Shown piece after piece: positions 46,676 to 58,701 of a DNA stretch of 64,000 nt; position 1 is the stretch's first letter; every line of letters starts with the position of its first letter. The position numbers and the translations under genes were made by a program. The notes below the pieces were generated by a model. The model searched no databases and had not been told where the DNA came from. It worked only from the letters and a program-made list of their open reading frames with translations. This stretch comes from Antitrichia curtipendula (lineage: Eukaryota; Streptophyta; Bryopsida; Hypnales; Leucodontaceae): the NCBI GenBank assembly GCA_951230915.1, contig OX579634.1, forward strand, positions 49,613,570 through 49,677,569, given 5' to 3'.

Positions 46676-49600
46676 CTAACTCGAAAATTTGTCCGATAGT
46701 ATCTTCTTTCCCCTGCAGTAATCACTGCCACATAGACAGTTGAATGCTGGAATGGGGTGCTCTTCGTCTTCAAAATCGATGCCATAATCCCATGTGAGCT
46801 CCTCTTTAGGTTTCACTGGACGATTAGTGAAAAAAGCCACATGATAGTAATGACGGTCGGGGCTCTCAATCTCGACTGGCATATCCATAAGATTTGCATC
46901 TTGACACCTGCAAAGTATACTTGATGAGCAATCGATACAGCCAATTATACTGAGAAAATAGAGGGTAAAGGGGGGTTGCTCTGTGTTGATACAACAGGAG
47001 GGATGAGTCCATGGGAGGAAATCTCTGGGTTCATAATACTATGAAGTACAGGATAATTTTAACACTCATTGAATACTAGAGGAAACAACAAAGAACTTAG
47101 AAGCAACCTACCTATGGTTTAAAAATCTTGCAACATTGCCGAAGTAGGTGGCATCCAAGCCAAGGGCTTCCTCATCCTTCAAGTTGGCTTCGGAGCCCCA
47201 ATCAGCATCCAAAACGATAGGGTAAGTGTGATGTCCCTCTCCGTTCTTTTGTACATCATTGTTCCGCTCCCACATTTCACTGTTCGTGAGAATTTCGCCC
47301 ACATACTCAAAAACAAAAGCACCAGCTGGAAGGTTCTCCAAGGACTTGATCCCCCATCCTTTGCCTTCAGGTGTCATGAACACCTGAACACATCCGATTC
47401 ATTCCAAAATTAGGAAGTATGAACATGACAAAATAAGGTCAAAACGAAATTTCTTCTGAAAATGAAACATTGTAAAAAAATCAACTTATATTATTAAGAT
47501 CTGAAAGAAACGGCACCCATCAATAACCCTACAACACAAAATACTTCAACTAGAAATAGCAACACCACTTAAAAACCACTATAAGGAATAATAGTAAATA
47601 AAAAACATCTATGCCTCAATAATATAGATCAAATGTTTGTCATTAGATTAGTCAAAGCTGTGCAGATTCAAAAGTACATTCTCTAGGGGTTCAACCGTAA
47701 GTGCCAAACTAAATATAGGAAATCCGTTTGAAAATCAAGAGTCAATAATAGTAAAACATAGATATACATTTGCACCAATGATAAGGAATAATTTACTGAA
47801 TAAAAGTGACTTACAAAAGCCAAAACTCCAAAGTTTCAGGGACTTTGCAGTTGTCACATGCTAAAAATTAAACAAAAAGGTGAACTGGTGAAGATACACT
47901 TGCGATATCCTCTAACCCTAAAGGAATCAGGGGTTTTGGACCAAAAAAAAAATGTTTTATAAAATAAGTTCAACAACTTTTTTGGAGTTTGCATCAAAGG
48001 AGATGACTATGTTAAGTATCTAACAGTAGAAAATACTTATAAGATCAAATTTTTTTATTTTCAATGGTTATAGAGTTCATTTAACTTGAAAGTTGCATCA
48101 AAAACAAAGTGAAATATATGCCATTAGATTAGTTGCATCCTTGCAAACTCAAAAGTACATTCAATTATATTAAAAATTTGAATATACATGGGTTCAATTT
48201 TTGAGACATATCCCCCCATTGCTTTTTAAAATACACTTCCTAACATAGGAGGTCAAATTGGAGGTCAAAGGCATACACAACATGAAAACTAGAGTTGGAC
48301 TTAAAAGGAAATCTCTATTAGCATCATTTAGTCTGAAATGAGTTGCAAATGGTTTTCTTCAGAAATTATGATCTCCACGGTAATAAAAAATTACTTTGAT
48401 CTGCATGAACCCTAAAGACACCCTCCTACCAGTGTAGGGTAATGACATGCAAATCAAAGCCTGTCAATGTGACAATTCCCACGGGAAAATATCAAGGTGC
48501 AAGGAATATGTTTTGATACCTCCAGCTTACGAGTAATGCCACGTTGGACCACTCGATTGCCACATTGCTTGCTACATCCACACTTGGACGAACATTCCTT
48601 CACGAAGTCTCGTACGAGATGCCCTTTACAGTCTGCTGTGTCCTCCTCGTTCTTGTGCCGCTCGATAGGGCAATGAAAGCCCGATTCACAATAGTGCATC
48701 TTCTCGGTGATGGAGCCGTTCTTGATCTTCAAAAACTGCACAAATTACAAGAGAGTAAGTTTTGGTCTCATGCAGTCATGCAAAATGTCAACAAACTGGC
48801 TAAGATTTAACGAGATTTTTCTGGACACTCTATATTGCATAGTTTGCATCTATGTCCATTATTGCAACAACATGTATTCGACTTCAGAGCTCACCTTTTC
48901 AATGTACCGCTGCTGTAAGCAGCCATCAGTGGTGTATCCAAATTCTCCTCCTGTTTCTCGCACACAAGCGCAGCGGTAGGGCGCAGATAAACAGTCCTTG
49001 TAGCAGCTGGGACAGCAATCGTCGTCCCCTATCCGCGATATAGCAAGGTTGATGAAGGCTTTTTCATACGGTCTACTCCTTTCAATGTAGAAGAAAGAGG
49101 AAGGGAGAGCCTTAGAATTAGATTGGTTTATAATGGGGATGGGAATCGATTCAAACCCTCGAGATAGATCCTTGACATCGTGCCTAAATTGTCCTTGCAC
49201 ATCATGATCCACATCATAGAACCCTCTATGTGCCAATTCACCTGCGTCTCCAATTAATTCCTTGAGTTCATGCTTGCATTCTTCCTCCTGGCGTAGCCTC
49301 TTCAACTTCTTGAAACCTTGTGAACTAGAAATCTCCCTCCTCGACGTCGTAGGAGCACTCTGGGACTCGAGTTCCTCTTTGGGTTGCTTCAATTTCTTAT
49401 GGGAAATGCTATCATCTGGTCTTCTTCTTGCTCCACTGGCCTCCGAATGATCGATCAACTTAACTCCACGACCATCAGTTCGAGGAGTGAGTCCTCCTCT
49501 TGAGTGCAACAAAGTGGGATTCTTCTGTACTGATGTCGCTTGCTTCAGTTTCCCATCTCTTTGCATCTGCTTTCTAGCAATCTCTTCTTCTTGTTTGACG

Positions 49601-50375
49601 TTCTCGGTTGCCATCACCTTCAAGGCAGTTGCACTCCTCTCGTCATAACCGTGTACCCTCGCAACCCTCGGAGGAGAGGACTGGAAGTTGTCTTCAATTT
49701 TCGTTGGCCTATCTGGTGTGTCGTTATCAGGCGCTGCGCGTGTTCGCTTTGCCTCCTATCACACAGAATTCCAAAGAGAGAAGCTTAGCTTGTAGAAATA
49801 CTTTAGAAAAATTCCACTTGCTAACAAAGCCAGTCAAATGCGAGCATGAGCAAGTAGCACCAAAGGAGAGCGAATACAAAGCCATGACCGTAAGCTACTA
49901 GAAACAGGCATCTAACAACACCAAATGGAAAAAGAAGGACCAGCTCCACAATACTCACAAGCCTCGCTTGAAGATTGCATACTTCGTCCGCTAGCATTCG
50001 ATAACCGTCCATCTCGACATGATCCCACATGTCCTCGGACTCGAATACCTAACGAAAATCAGGTCCCCGTTAGTCTCAAACACGAATAGACTCATCTACC
50101 ACATTTGGATATCTCTTCAAGGAGTGATCAATATTCATAGATAGTTACGAGATGTAACATTCAAATTAGAAGTACTTTGAAGGACAATGCTGAGAGGATT
50201 CTTGCTATTTACATACACAGCTATTGCTAGTAGCTCTTACCTTGTAGAGTTTTTTCAGAGTTTTGATGACCAAAACACGGTCAAGACCAACATCCAACAT
50301 GGCGCTCACTGCCCTCTCTGTCCTCACACCACCATCTCTTGGAGCAATGTCGGCGCCGCCTGCTTCGTCGGCCAT
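46676..50375 (-). CDS. SUVR: SUVR1/2/4-type histone-lysine N-methyltransferase (WIYLD + pre-SET/SET/post-SET)
   Basis: Six exons, all GT-AG with matching phases: 50375-50241, 50048-49959, 49755-48895, 48735-48520, 47383-47112, 46907-46676. Together they encode 601 aa, in the size range of plant SUVR proteins. Residues ~18-70 (AVSAMLDVGLDRVLVIKTLK through WDHVEMDGYRMLADEV) are a WIYLD domain. A basic, disordered middle follows. Pre-SET cysteines run from CCPSCYKDC to CSSKCGCSKQCGNR (~320-425). The SET domain includes GKGWGIKSLENLPAG, RFLNHRC (cofactor-binding) and ELTWDYGIDF (catalytic Tyr). Post-SET is CLCGSDYCRG. Family knowledge: nuclear H3K9 methyltransferases linked to transposon silencing. 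No key residue is missing and there are no internal stops. The start at 50375 gives a standard WIYLD N-terminus. Which of SUVR1, 2 or 4 cannot be decided. Confidence 0.93.
47905..48015 (+). mobile_element. MITE remnant in SUVR intron 4
   Basis: 'ctaaccctaaaggaatcagg' followed by 'aggggttttggaccaaaa' and 'gagtttgcatcaaag' is homologous to the left part of the MITE at 42410-42955. The TTAA/TTAT end has decayed to CTAA and no right end is visible. Confidence 0.5.
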
Positions 50376-51935
50376 CGCTGCCGGGTCCAGAAGAAAAGGA
50401 CTTATGTCCTAAGTGTGCCGAACGTCAAGCATTATCCCCCTCCATTATTCTTTACGGTGCTTTGACCCCGAACATTAAAGGAGATTGATCGTCAACGCCC
50501 CACGTGAACCAACAGAACATTGTAATCAAGCCACAGACATTGATTTTTAACCTCAACAGCACGTCGGTGCTGTCGCGGTAATCCCCACCAGGGAAATATC
50601 TCAACTCCCAACCCTGGGCAGCAAGAGTTCCAATGAGACAGCCTCGCAAACCTCAGAATCTCCACCCCAGACGAACAAAAAGCATCCACGAAATGTCTCT
50701 GGTGCAGCAATTCCAGTGTGCAATAAACTACAGCGTTGCCAGGCAAAATTATAGTAAAGAAAGAATCCACAGGAACAAAATTGGAAGTCCAGTTCCACAA
50801 CACCATGCACACTTTGAAGAGACGCGAAGGTCGACGAAACTCTGCAAATACGGAAGAGAATTGAACGCAAACTTAGAAATTGAGAGAGGCACTAAAAAAC
50901 GAATAAAAAACAGGAAGGCAGTGAAGCTCCTCCTGCAACGAATCAAGAACCTGAACTCACTCACTGCACTTTCCACTACCACGAAAGAGAAAAATTACGA
51001 TCCAGAAAAATCTCACACTTAAAAAACAATGGACAAAAATGGTCTGAAAGTCATGATTCTTCGAGAAACCTACACTGGCATGATGCAAAGATTACCGATA
51101 GAACAAAAAAGTGCAGATTGAAACAAACAAAATTCAAAATGCCCTCCGAGAAATGCAGCTCGTGATAGGTCTCCTCACAGCCAAAGGAAAGCATATCGCA
51201 ACGACAGAAAATCCGAAACCAAGAAATCCAAAACGATGCTATTCACTTTCATTTGGAAAGAGCACCAGGTTCTTTCCGCCTCAATAGTAGGAAAGACGAT
51301 CGGAGGAGACTCATGCGACGACCTCCCTCTCCAAATTTTAACAAACAGGCTCGCTTTCCAAATTCTACACGAAGCTACACAACCTTCCGACTCAATCCGT
51401 CATTTCTTAATCCTGAGCGCACGTAACCCGGAAAGAGCGTCATACCGGTATCAAGAACCGACTTCCAATGCACCTTCCCTTCAACACTCCCTCCTCCGAT
51501 TGAACATAAACCTGTGTCCCGGAGCCCAAAACACGAGCCAAAACATGATTATCCGCAGAGCAACGCTGGCAAACCTAAGAGTCCGACGAAAGTGACGAAA
51601 CTATTCCAAAAATATTTGAACGCCGACAAGAACAGCCTCCCGCGTTTGCAAGAAGCCCCTTGCCGGAAAAGAATTTTGGAGCAAATTGAAAGAAGTCGGA
51701 GACGTTGAGTGGAAATAAGACTCACGAGGCGTCGTGCAGTGGGACAGGAGGTATCGCCGGCGCCATGAAAGTTTGTCAGGTACGGGGCTGGTCCTCAGAA
51801 GTAGCGACGCCCTAAGAAATTCCCAGCTATGGAGCTTCCTTGCCTCCCTCGTCGGCAGCTTGTCACTTCGTAATGGGTGTCCTGAGCACACGACTGACGA
51901 TGACCACGCAGCTTCAGAGCACACTTGAGTTCGAC
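50376..51935. other. Upstream region of the SUVR gene; promoter and 5' UTR expected, no separate gene proven
   Basis: Normal-complexity DNA of moderate GC with several 60-130-aa ORFs on both strands (for example 50633-51022 plus, 51236-51595 plus), none with a recognisable domain. Purine-rich stretches at 50880-51010 explain some of them. It may contain non-coding 5' exons of the SUVR gene. Confidence 0.35.
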
Positions 51936-52655
51936 AAGTAAAAAAAAGTTAAAAAAAAGTAAAAATGAAGTTACTGTTTGGAGGTTTCATTTTGTTACCA
52001 AAAAAAAAAGTAAGAAAAAGTAAAAATGAAGTTACTGTTTGGAGGTTTCATTTTGTTACAAAAAGAAAGTAAGAAAAAGTAAAAATGAAGTTATTGTTTG
52101 GAGGTTTCATTCTGTTACAAAAAAAAAGTAAGGAAAAGTAAAAATGAAGTTACTGTTTGGAGGTTTCAGTTTGTTACCAAAAAAAAAGTAAGAAAAAGTA
52201 AAAATGAAGTTACTGTTTGGAGGTTTCATTTTGTTACAAAAAGAAAGTAAGAAAAAGTAAAAATGAAGTTATTGTTTGGAGGTTTCATTCTGTTACAAAA
52301 AAAAAGTAAGGAAAAGTAAAAATGAAGTTACTGTTTGGAGGTTTCAGTTTGTTACCAAAAAAAAAAGTAAGAAAAAGTAAAAATGAAGTTACTGTTTGGA
52401 GGTTTCATTTTGTTACAAAAAGAAAGTAAGAAAAAATAAAAATGAAGTTATTGTTTGGAGGTTTCATTCTGTTACAAAAAAAAAGTAAGGAAAAGTAAAA
52501 ATGAAGTTACTGTTTGGAGGTTTCAGTTTGTTACCAAAAAAAGTAAGGAAAAGTAAAAATGAAGTTAGTGTTTGGAGGTTTCATTTTGTTACCAAAAAAA
52601 AAGTAAAAAAAAGTAAAAATGAAGTTATTGTTTGGAGGTTTCATTTTGTTACAAA
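51936..52655 (+). repeat. ~60-bp minisatellite, 12 copies, organised as a three-unit higher-order repeat
   Basis: Each unit reads 'aaaatgaagttactgtttgg' then 'aggtttcattttgttac' plus an A-rich linker of varying length. Variants follow a cycle of three (ttac-tttt-acaaaaag; ttat-ttct; ttac-agttt-accaaa), repeated about three times from 51960. The array therefore grew by duplicating a ~180-bp trimer. A-run lengths vary between copies. Confidence 0.9.
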
Positions 52656-52834
52656 AATGTTGAGATGTCGTTAGGGTTTAGCAAGAACAAACAAATGAAA
52701 AATTGTATGGATGGAAATATGATGGATGAAATTATGATACAATTTCCATATAATATAAGAAAGACTAATTTGTTTTTCACAGGTTGTTTATGATATATCT
52801 TTACACAATTTTGATTGAGTGATGAATTGAAGTG

Positions 52835-54017
52835 TTAACCACTAAATGCTCGAGGCATCAGATTATTTTGTTGATAATATTGAGGTTTAATAAAACCTAA
52901 CCAATTTGCTATTCTTAATAATTTATATTCTTTTTAATTCTTTTTGAAGTCTAGTTTTAGCATCAAAAAACTATTTTTTTCAATTGATTATGATTTTTCT
53001 ATTCAAGATTTTGTACAAGGGTGACCATCGCAATCTTGACTTTTTTGTAGTGTAGAGGGCTCTTGGAAATGAGCCTCAAATACACTAAATCTTAGAGAAA
53101 AAATCACATTAGAAATGAATTTTTAAAAATTGTAGAGTAGATTTTGAGAAGCCATAAATTGATTGGGGTTATTTATATTAGGCCCTTTATCTCCTCATAT
53201 TTTTGGAGTGACTAAATTTTTAGGTTTGACATGTGAAAGGAAGATTGAAAGACTTCAAATCACTTTTGCAGTTTTAACACCTTCATGATCAAAAACTATA
53301 ACCTTTTAATCCGTAAGTGATAATGTTGTGTTTTCTTTAAATTTCTTATGTGATTTTTAGTATGTTTAGTTTGAATTTGTATGGTTACCATTCTAAAAAA
53401 TTGACACAACTTAACAAAATGTTGGTTTATTAGGAAAAATCTAACCCCTCCAAAGGACTGCAAAGGCAACGGTGCTAGTATGTGAGCCTAAGAACACGAG
53501 CTTGTGAGTATTGAGCCTACAATATAGGTACCTATAATATAGATACTACACACTATAGAAGGTGTATGTATTATAAACACCTATAATATGGAGATTTGTA
53601 AGATAGATATCCTATAATTATAAATAATTTTTATAATATATACACCTATAATATAGGTGTGTAGTATTCTAGGCTCATAAGCTCACACTCCTATGTTCAC
53701 ATAATAGCAACCTTCATTGCAAAGGAACACTAATTGCTTATTTTTGGCCCCTTGCCATGCAAATATAGATAAAAATAAAAAATAAAAATTTTGAAAAAAA
53801 ATAATTTAAAATCAAATCAATTTTACGTGGGGCTGATGTGGCACTAGTACTGCCACATCTATTTTTAGAACAAAAAAAATCATTATTTTTCTATAATTGC
53901 ATTGCTGCCATCCCAAACTTTCAGCTTCTTTGAGTCTTGAATTTTTCTGTAATGTTTTGTTCATTTTAGAGCAAATCTCTAAAAGCTCGAAAAAGGTCTT
54001 GGGCATTTAAAGTTTAA
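52835..54017. mobile_element. piggyBac-like MITE, TTAA-flanked
   Basis: TTAA at 52835-52838 and 54014-54017 surrounds 1,175 bp. The left end is CCACTAAATGCTCGAGG; the right, reverse-complemented, is ACTTTAAATGCCCAAGA. They share TAAATGC and flanking positions with each other and with the end at 2353 (CCCCTAAATGCCCAAAG). Interior blocks match 2400-2620. Ends are more decayed than in the 8774 and 44348 elements. Confidence 0.55.
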
Positions 54018-54081
54018 CCTCTAATCACTTTGCCATCTATATTTGGGATGATGAACAAAGTGTCTCAAGTAAATGCTTTGT

Positions 54082-54300
54082 TTAACCCATAAAGTTCCTT
54101 CACTATGTTTTCACAAAAACTGCTCCCAAACTGCCATTTCTATTGCAAGGAGGGATTTTAAAAAAAAGTCATTTTCTGCCATATCTAACCGTAGGATCTT
54201 GTATTAGGGTGGTTCAAGGATATATGGTATTTTTTTGAAAAGGTTTGACCGTGTAGATTGCAAGAAATTAGTGTTTAGGGTGACAAAATCATTATTTTTA
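54082..54300 (+). mobile_element. piggyBac-like left terminus at the outer edge of the palindrome
   Basis: TTAA (54082-54085) then CCCATAAAGTTCC. The interior ('aaactgccatttctattgca', 'aaccgtaggatcttgtatta', 'gtgtagattgcaagaaatta') is homologous to the MITE at 8774. The mirrored copy at the right arm (61512) lacks the last 6 bp and the TTAA and runs directly into transposase coding sequence. Confidence 0.6.
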
Positions 54301-54894
54301 GGGCCTGAAAAATGCGGGCAGCTCAACTTCACAAGGGCTAAGTGACACTCAAAATGGTTTGTGTCACTTGTGCAAGTTGGAATTCATTATTCATGGTAAG
54401 AAAGGAACTTCCTCCAAAATTTTCAAGTTGATTAGGATTGTACAACATATACAAAAAAATGCAAATATACAAACATGTTTGCCCAAAAATCCATACACAT
54501 GGAAATCTTTAGAATTTCATTTCTCCTTCATAAAAAAAGTTTTTTGAAAAAGTGAACGGTCATCACCTTCAATGTCATGGACACCATCTAAAGAAATTTT
54601 TTCTAACTAAAATGTTAAAACCTCATCTATTTGTGAGGGAGATTGAAAAACATAGCCTATTGCTTCCTTGGGCAGGCTTAAAACAAGGTTCCAAGTATAA
54701 AAAAGGTTGGGTCCATGAGCTAGCCCTTCATCTCTGACCCACATGGAACCAGGCAAGAGAAGGAAGGGATGACACATTTGAAAAATGGACCAAACCCCTA
54801 TGCTAATCAAAAAAATCTAAGTCCTACAGCAATTGCTAGGGATTGAGAAGGGGCCAGAGCCTGAGGCAGGCTGGGTAGAGGAGTGGCAATTTGA

Positions 54895-55125
54895 GGGGGA
54901 GCAGGATTGGGGGGGGAAGGGAGGGATCTGCAGGGATTCCAGGGAAGGAAGGGGAACAACGGGGACGAGAAGGGAATAGCGGGGAGGGGAACAATGGGGT
55001 GGGGAACAACGGGGATTGGACCAGGGGACAGGGCAGGGGAGACCGGGAGAGGAGGGACATGAGGGGAGGGATGAAAAGGGGAGGGTAGAAGAAGGATTTT
55101 TTTGGAGGGGAGAGGGGAGGAAATC
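54895..55125 (+). repeat. G-rich low-complexity tract (mirrored at 60479-60709)
   Basis: Runs of 3-7 G every few bases with an imperfect unit 'ggggaacaacgggga'. G-quadruplex formation is plausible on the plus strand here and on the minus strand in the mirror copy. Proline-rich ORFs across it are composition effects. Confidence 0.7.
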
Positions 55126-55784
55126 CAACACTCACAAAACAATAAAATAAAAACCACAACTTCAAGTCTAAAATTTCATTCCCAGGCCTACCCCTCAAGT
55201 ATGTACATAGGGATGCTTTGCAATCAATTGTCCTCATTGCACCCCATGTAATCTTCAAGGGAAGAGGGAATCCAACACTCACAAAACATATACTTAACCT
55301 ACATAAATACAAATGATAAAGCCAATTTTAAAATGTATTTTAAATTTTAGTTAGAACAATAAAAAAAACTTCAAATTTCAAAAGTAACCAATGCTTGCAG
55401 AACTTGCATCCAAGCATCCAACATCCTCTAAAAAACATCTACAAATTTTTTGAAAAATTTAATGTTGGGATTAGTCAAAAGTTGTAGAAGACTTTGTCTT
55501 TTGTGACTAATGTGACTAATGCCAACAAGGGCATTAGTTGCATTACTCTCAAAGGAGAAATACTTCCACAACAACATCCTTCTTTGGTTTACAAACTTCA
55601 GTCCAAGACACTCACAAAAATATATACTAAATCCTAAACATGTCCCTAACATACAAAAATGCAAATGATAAAGCCTATTGACATGTGCAGTGAAATTGAA
55701 TGTGAAGATCTCCCCCAAAAATTCCTTTGCTCTAGTTCTACATCAAATTAGGGTTTTACTAACATTCATAAGAGAAAAGAAGAT

Positions 55785-56220
55785 GACAACAAGGACTTCA
55801 AGTCTATGAGGGGAATCCAATGCCTACCCCTCAAGTATGTACATGGGGACATGTAGGAACCAATTGCTCTCAATGCACCCCTTGCACTCCTCAAGGAAAA
55901 AAAGAATTCAACACTCATAAGACAAAAGAAGGTGACAACAAGAACTTCAAGTCCATGAAGGGAATCCAATGCCTATCCCTCAAGTATGTACATGGGGACG
56001 CTTTAGAACCAATTGTTCACAATGCACCCTATGTACTCCTCAAGGAAAGGAAGAATTCAACACTCATAAGACAAAAGAAGGTGACAACAAGGACTTCAAG
56101 TCCATGAGGGGAATCCATTGCCTACCCCTCAAGTATGTACACGGGGATGCTTTAGAACCAATTGTTCTCAATGCACCCCTTGCACTCCTCAAGGAAAGGA
56201 TGAAATCAACACTCAAAAAT
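55785..56220 (+). repeat. 149-bp tandem repeat, three copies
   Basis: Units start 'gacaacaaggacttcaagtc' at 55785, 55934 and 56083 (period 149). A diverged relative lies at about 55155-55290. 149 is not a multiple of 3, so the ORFs MPTPQVCTWG... and MPIPQVCTWG... that cross it are not credible proteins. Confidence 0.9.
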
Positions 56221-56902
56221 AAAAAAGACTATATATTTATATGAATATGAGATTATATAAGACTTTAAAATTTATAAATTTAACCTTCCTATAAATATGA
56301 ATATGTAAATGTGTGTGTCATAGCTACAATTGAAAGACTACAAGGTTACATAAGAGTTCATAAGAAAATAAATTTATAGATCCTATAAATTATAATAAAC
56401 CCTTGTATATGTTAGAGGTACAATTGAAACACTAGAAGTTTATGGAAGTCTGCAAAATAAAGTAGATTTATAAGATTATGTAAATAATTATAAGCACATG
56501 CATGTGTCATAAATATATGCAAAAGATCAATTGCAAAAATTTTGTTCTAAAAATTGAAAGAACTATATTGAAGTTACCTTCACTTTTTTGTTACACTAAT
56601 GCAAAAGGGTTCTTTCACTTTTCAAAAAAATAAAAGACCCTTATTATTAGAAGATTCTTTTACATTTAAAAAGGCATTACCATTCTAAAGTAAAAGGTTG
56701 CTCTAGGCTTTTTGCCTTAGTATAAAAGACAAAGATATAGCCATTTGTAGCATATATTGTGAGAATGATTTGTTTGCATATTTCTTGAGAATATTTTCCT
56801 TGAATATTTTGTGTAGAATACACCTTCAATTTGTTTATAATTACCTATTTTCAATAAGTTTAATTTCATTCCTTACTTTCATAAAACTATAAGAACTCCA
56901 CA

Positions 56903-57586
56903 TTGACAAAAGAGAGAGGACAAAAGAGTGTAGACAAGAAACGAAAAGCTCATAAAATGGCCCAGAAAGAGAGAGTTCTGAAAGAAGCAAAAGAAATGAT
57001 AGGTCCATGTGATGAGAAAGATTGCTATCTTATTTTGCAACATTGCAATATGGAGGACAAAGCTCTAAATGGAAAAATAATGGTTGACATTCCAAATGAC
57101 TATATAATGCTATACAAGAATAAAGTAGCCATTCAAGATAAGAGCACTAAGGAGATAGTGTTAGTTGTTTCATTCCAAAAACTTGAAGACATTGCAGCTT
57201 CAAAAGAATATGAAGACTTCGAGAAGTTGACAATGACTTTGGCTAAATTGAGGAAAGCAAAATCCGGTTATATGGACAAAAATGGGCCACAAGTCAGTGG
57301 GAAGATGTTTGCCTTAGGATGGCAAGTTGGTAGGGATGTAGGATACGCCTTGGGTCACTATGTCATGGGGCGTGGCATTAAAAATGATGAAGCTACCATA
57401 CAACAATGGAAAGAAGACCAAGTGCACCTAGTCAAATGGATCACAGATTTTTATGAATCAAAGTTTATGGAACTTGCGCCATTCTTTTACATGAAAATTG
57501 TTGATGAAGCATTGGAGGTAGGCGTTCCTTTATTAGGCCAAACCAAATTCTCAGATTTTGATACAAAGGAAAGTTGGATTCGCTAG
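56903..57586 (+). CDS. Unrecognised 227-aa ORF (left-arm copy)
   Basis: A single open frame of 227 codons in AT-rich surroundings, with an identical copy on the opposite strand at 58018-58701. It has a basic N-terminus (KERGQKSVDKKRKAHKMAQK, possibly nuclear), then a mixed, globular-looking sequence with KMFALGWQVGRDVGYALGHY and an aromatic C-terminus (WITDFYESKFMELAPFFYMK). No signal peptide, membrane segment or zinc motif. I do not recognise the family. Its position a few kb inside a piggyBac-like terminus makes a transposon-borne gene plausible. The upstream 'ataaaactataagaactcc' leader has no clear promoter. Real coding is likely given length and amino-acid balance; function unknown. Confidence 0.55.
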   Translation: MTKERGQKSVDKKRKAHKMAQKERVLKEAKEMIGPCDEKDCYLILQHCNMEDKALNGKIMVDIPNDYIMLYKNKVAIQDKSTKEIVLVVSFQKLEDIAASKEYEDFEKLTMTLAKLRKAKSGYMDKNGPQVSGKMFALGWQVGRDVGYALGHYVMGRGIKNDEATIQQWKEDQVHLVKWITDFYESKFMELAPFFYMKIVDEALEVGVPLLGQTKFSDFDTKESWIR

Positions 57587-57672
57587 TAATCTCACCTACA
57601 CAATCAATGATTTCAGCAATACCTTTCATAGGGATTGAGATGAAGGGCCCTATGCTTATGGAACCCAACTTT

Positions 57673-57872
57673 NNNNNNNNNNNNNNNNNNNNNNNNNNNN
57701 NNNNNNNNNNNNNNNNNNNNNNNNNNNNNNNNNNNNNNNNNNNNNNNNNNNNNNNNNNNNNNNNNNNNNNNNNNNNNNNNNNNNNNNNNNNNNNNNNNNN
57801 NNNNNNNNNNNNNNNNNNNNNNNNNNNNNNNNNNNNNNNNNNNNNNNNNNNNNNNNNNNNNNNNNNNNNNNN
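57673..57872. other. Assembly gap, 200 N
   Basis: Exactly 200 N, a placeholder of unknown true size, lying within the 277-bp spacer of the palindrome. Confidence 1.
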
Positions 57873-58017
57873 GTTCTGCACTTACTATATAACATGGTTT
57901 ACAAAAAGGGAAACAAAATGGTAAACCTTTATATACTAGATTCCATAAGCATAGGGCCCTTCATCTCAATCCCTATGAAAGGTATTGCTGAAATCATTGA
58001 TTGTGTAGGTGAGATTA

Positions 58018-58701
58018 CTAGCGAATCCAACTTTCCTTTGTATCAAAATCTGAGAATTTGGTTTGGCCTAATAAAGGAACGCCTACCTCCAATGCTTCAT
58101 CAACAATTTTCATGTAAAAGAATGGCGCAAGTTCCATAAACTTTGATTCATAAAAATCTGTGATCCATTTGACTAGGTGCACTTGGTCTTCTTTCCATTG
58201 TTGTATGGTAGCTTCATCATTTTTAATGCCACGCCCCATGACATAGTGACCCAAGGCGTATCCTACATCCCTACCAACTTGCCATCCTAAGGCAAACATC
58301 TTCCCACTGACTTGTGGCCCATTTTTGTCCATATAACCGGATTTTGCTTTCCTCAATTTAGCCAAAGTCATTGTCAACTTCTCGAAGTCTTCATATTCTT
58401 TTGAAGCTGCAATGTCTTCAAGTTTTTGGAATGAAACAACTAACACTATCTCCTTAGTGCTCTTATCTTGAATGGCTACTTTATTCTTGTATAGCATTAT
58501 ATAGTCATTTGGAATGTCAACCATTATTTTTCCATTTAGAGCTTTGTCCTCCATATTGCAATGTTGCAAAATAAGATAGCAATCTTTCTCATCACATGGA
58601 CCTATCATTTCTTTTGCTTCTTTCAGAACTCTCTCTTTCTGGGCCATTTTATGAGCTTTTCGTTTCTTGTCTACACTCTTTTGTCCTCTCTCTTTTGTCA
58701 A
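58018..58701 (-). CDS. Unrecognised 227-aa ORF (right-arm copy)
   Basis: Identical in translation to the ORF at 56903-57586, in opposite orientation, as expected for palindrome arms. No independent evidence of function. If the palindrome is an assembly artefact, only one of the two copies exists. Confidence 0.5.
   Translation of the reverse strand: MTKERGQKSVDKKRKAHKMAQKERVLKEAKEMIGPCDEKDCYLILQHCNMEDKALNGKIMVDIPNDYIMLYKNKVAIQDKSTKEIVLVVSFQKLEDIAASKEYEDFEKLTMTLAKLRKAKSGYMDKNGPQVSGKMFALGWQVGRDVGYALGHYVMGRGIKNDEATIQQWKEDQVHLVKWITDFYESKFMELAPFFYMKIVDEALEVGVPLLGQTKFSDFDTKESWIR

Larger units (their letters stand above)
54092..57663 (+). repeat. Left arm of a giant palindrome (3.57 kb)
   Basis: Every landmark in this arm has a mirror partner at coordinates summing to 115604, with no indel over 3,572 bp. 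I found only two mismatches, both in the outer 70 bp (54122/61482 and 54159/61445). The spacer contains a 200-N assembly gap. The arm holds a piggyBac-like end, a G-rich tract, 149-bp tandem repeats and a 227-aa ORF. It may be a real inverted duplication or a mis-join at the gap. Confidence 0.95.

Noticed and set aside
54807..55312. Proline-rich ORFs up to 158 aa (and mirror copies at 60292-60797)
   Set aside because: They lie on a G-rich low-complexity tract; three overlapping frames give similar low-complexity peptides.
55820..56244. ORFs MPTPQVCTWG... and MPIPQVCTWG...
   Set aside because: They cross a 149-bp tandem repeat whose period shifts frame each unit, so the repeat is not maintained as protein.
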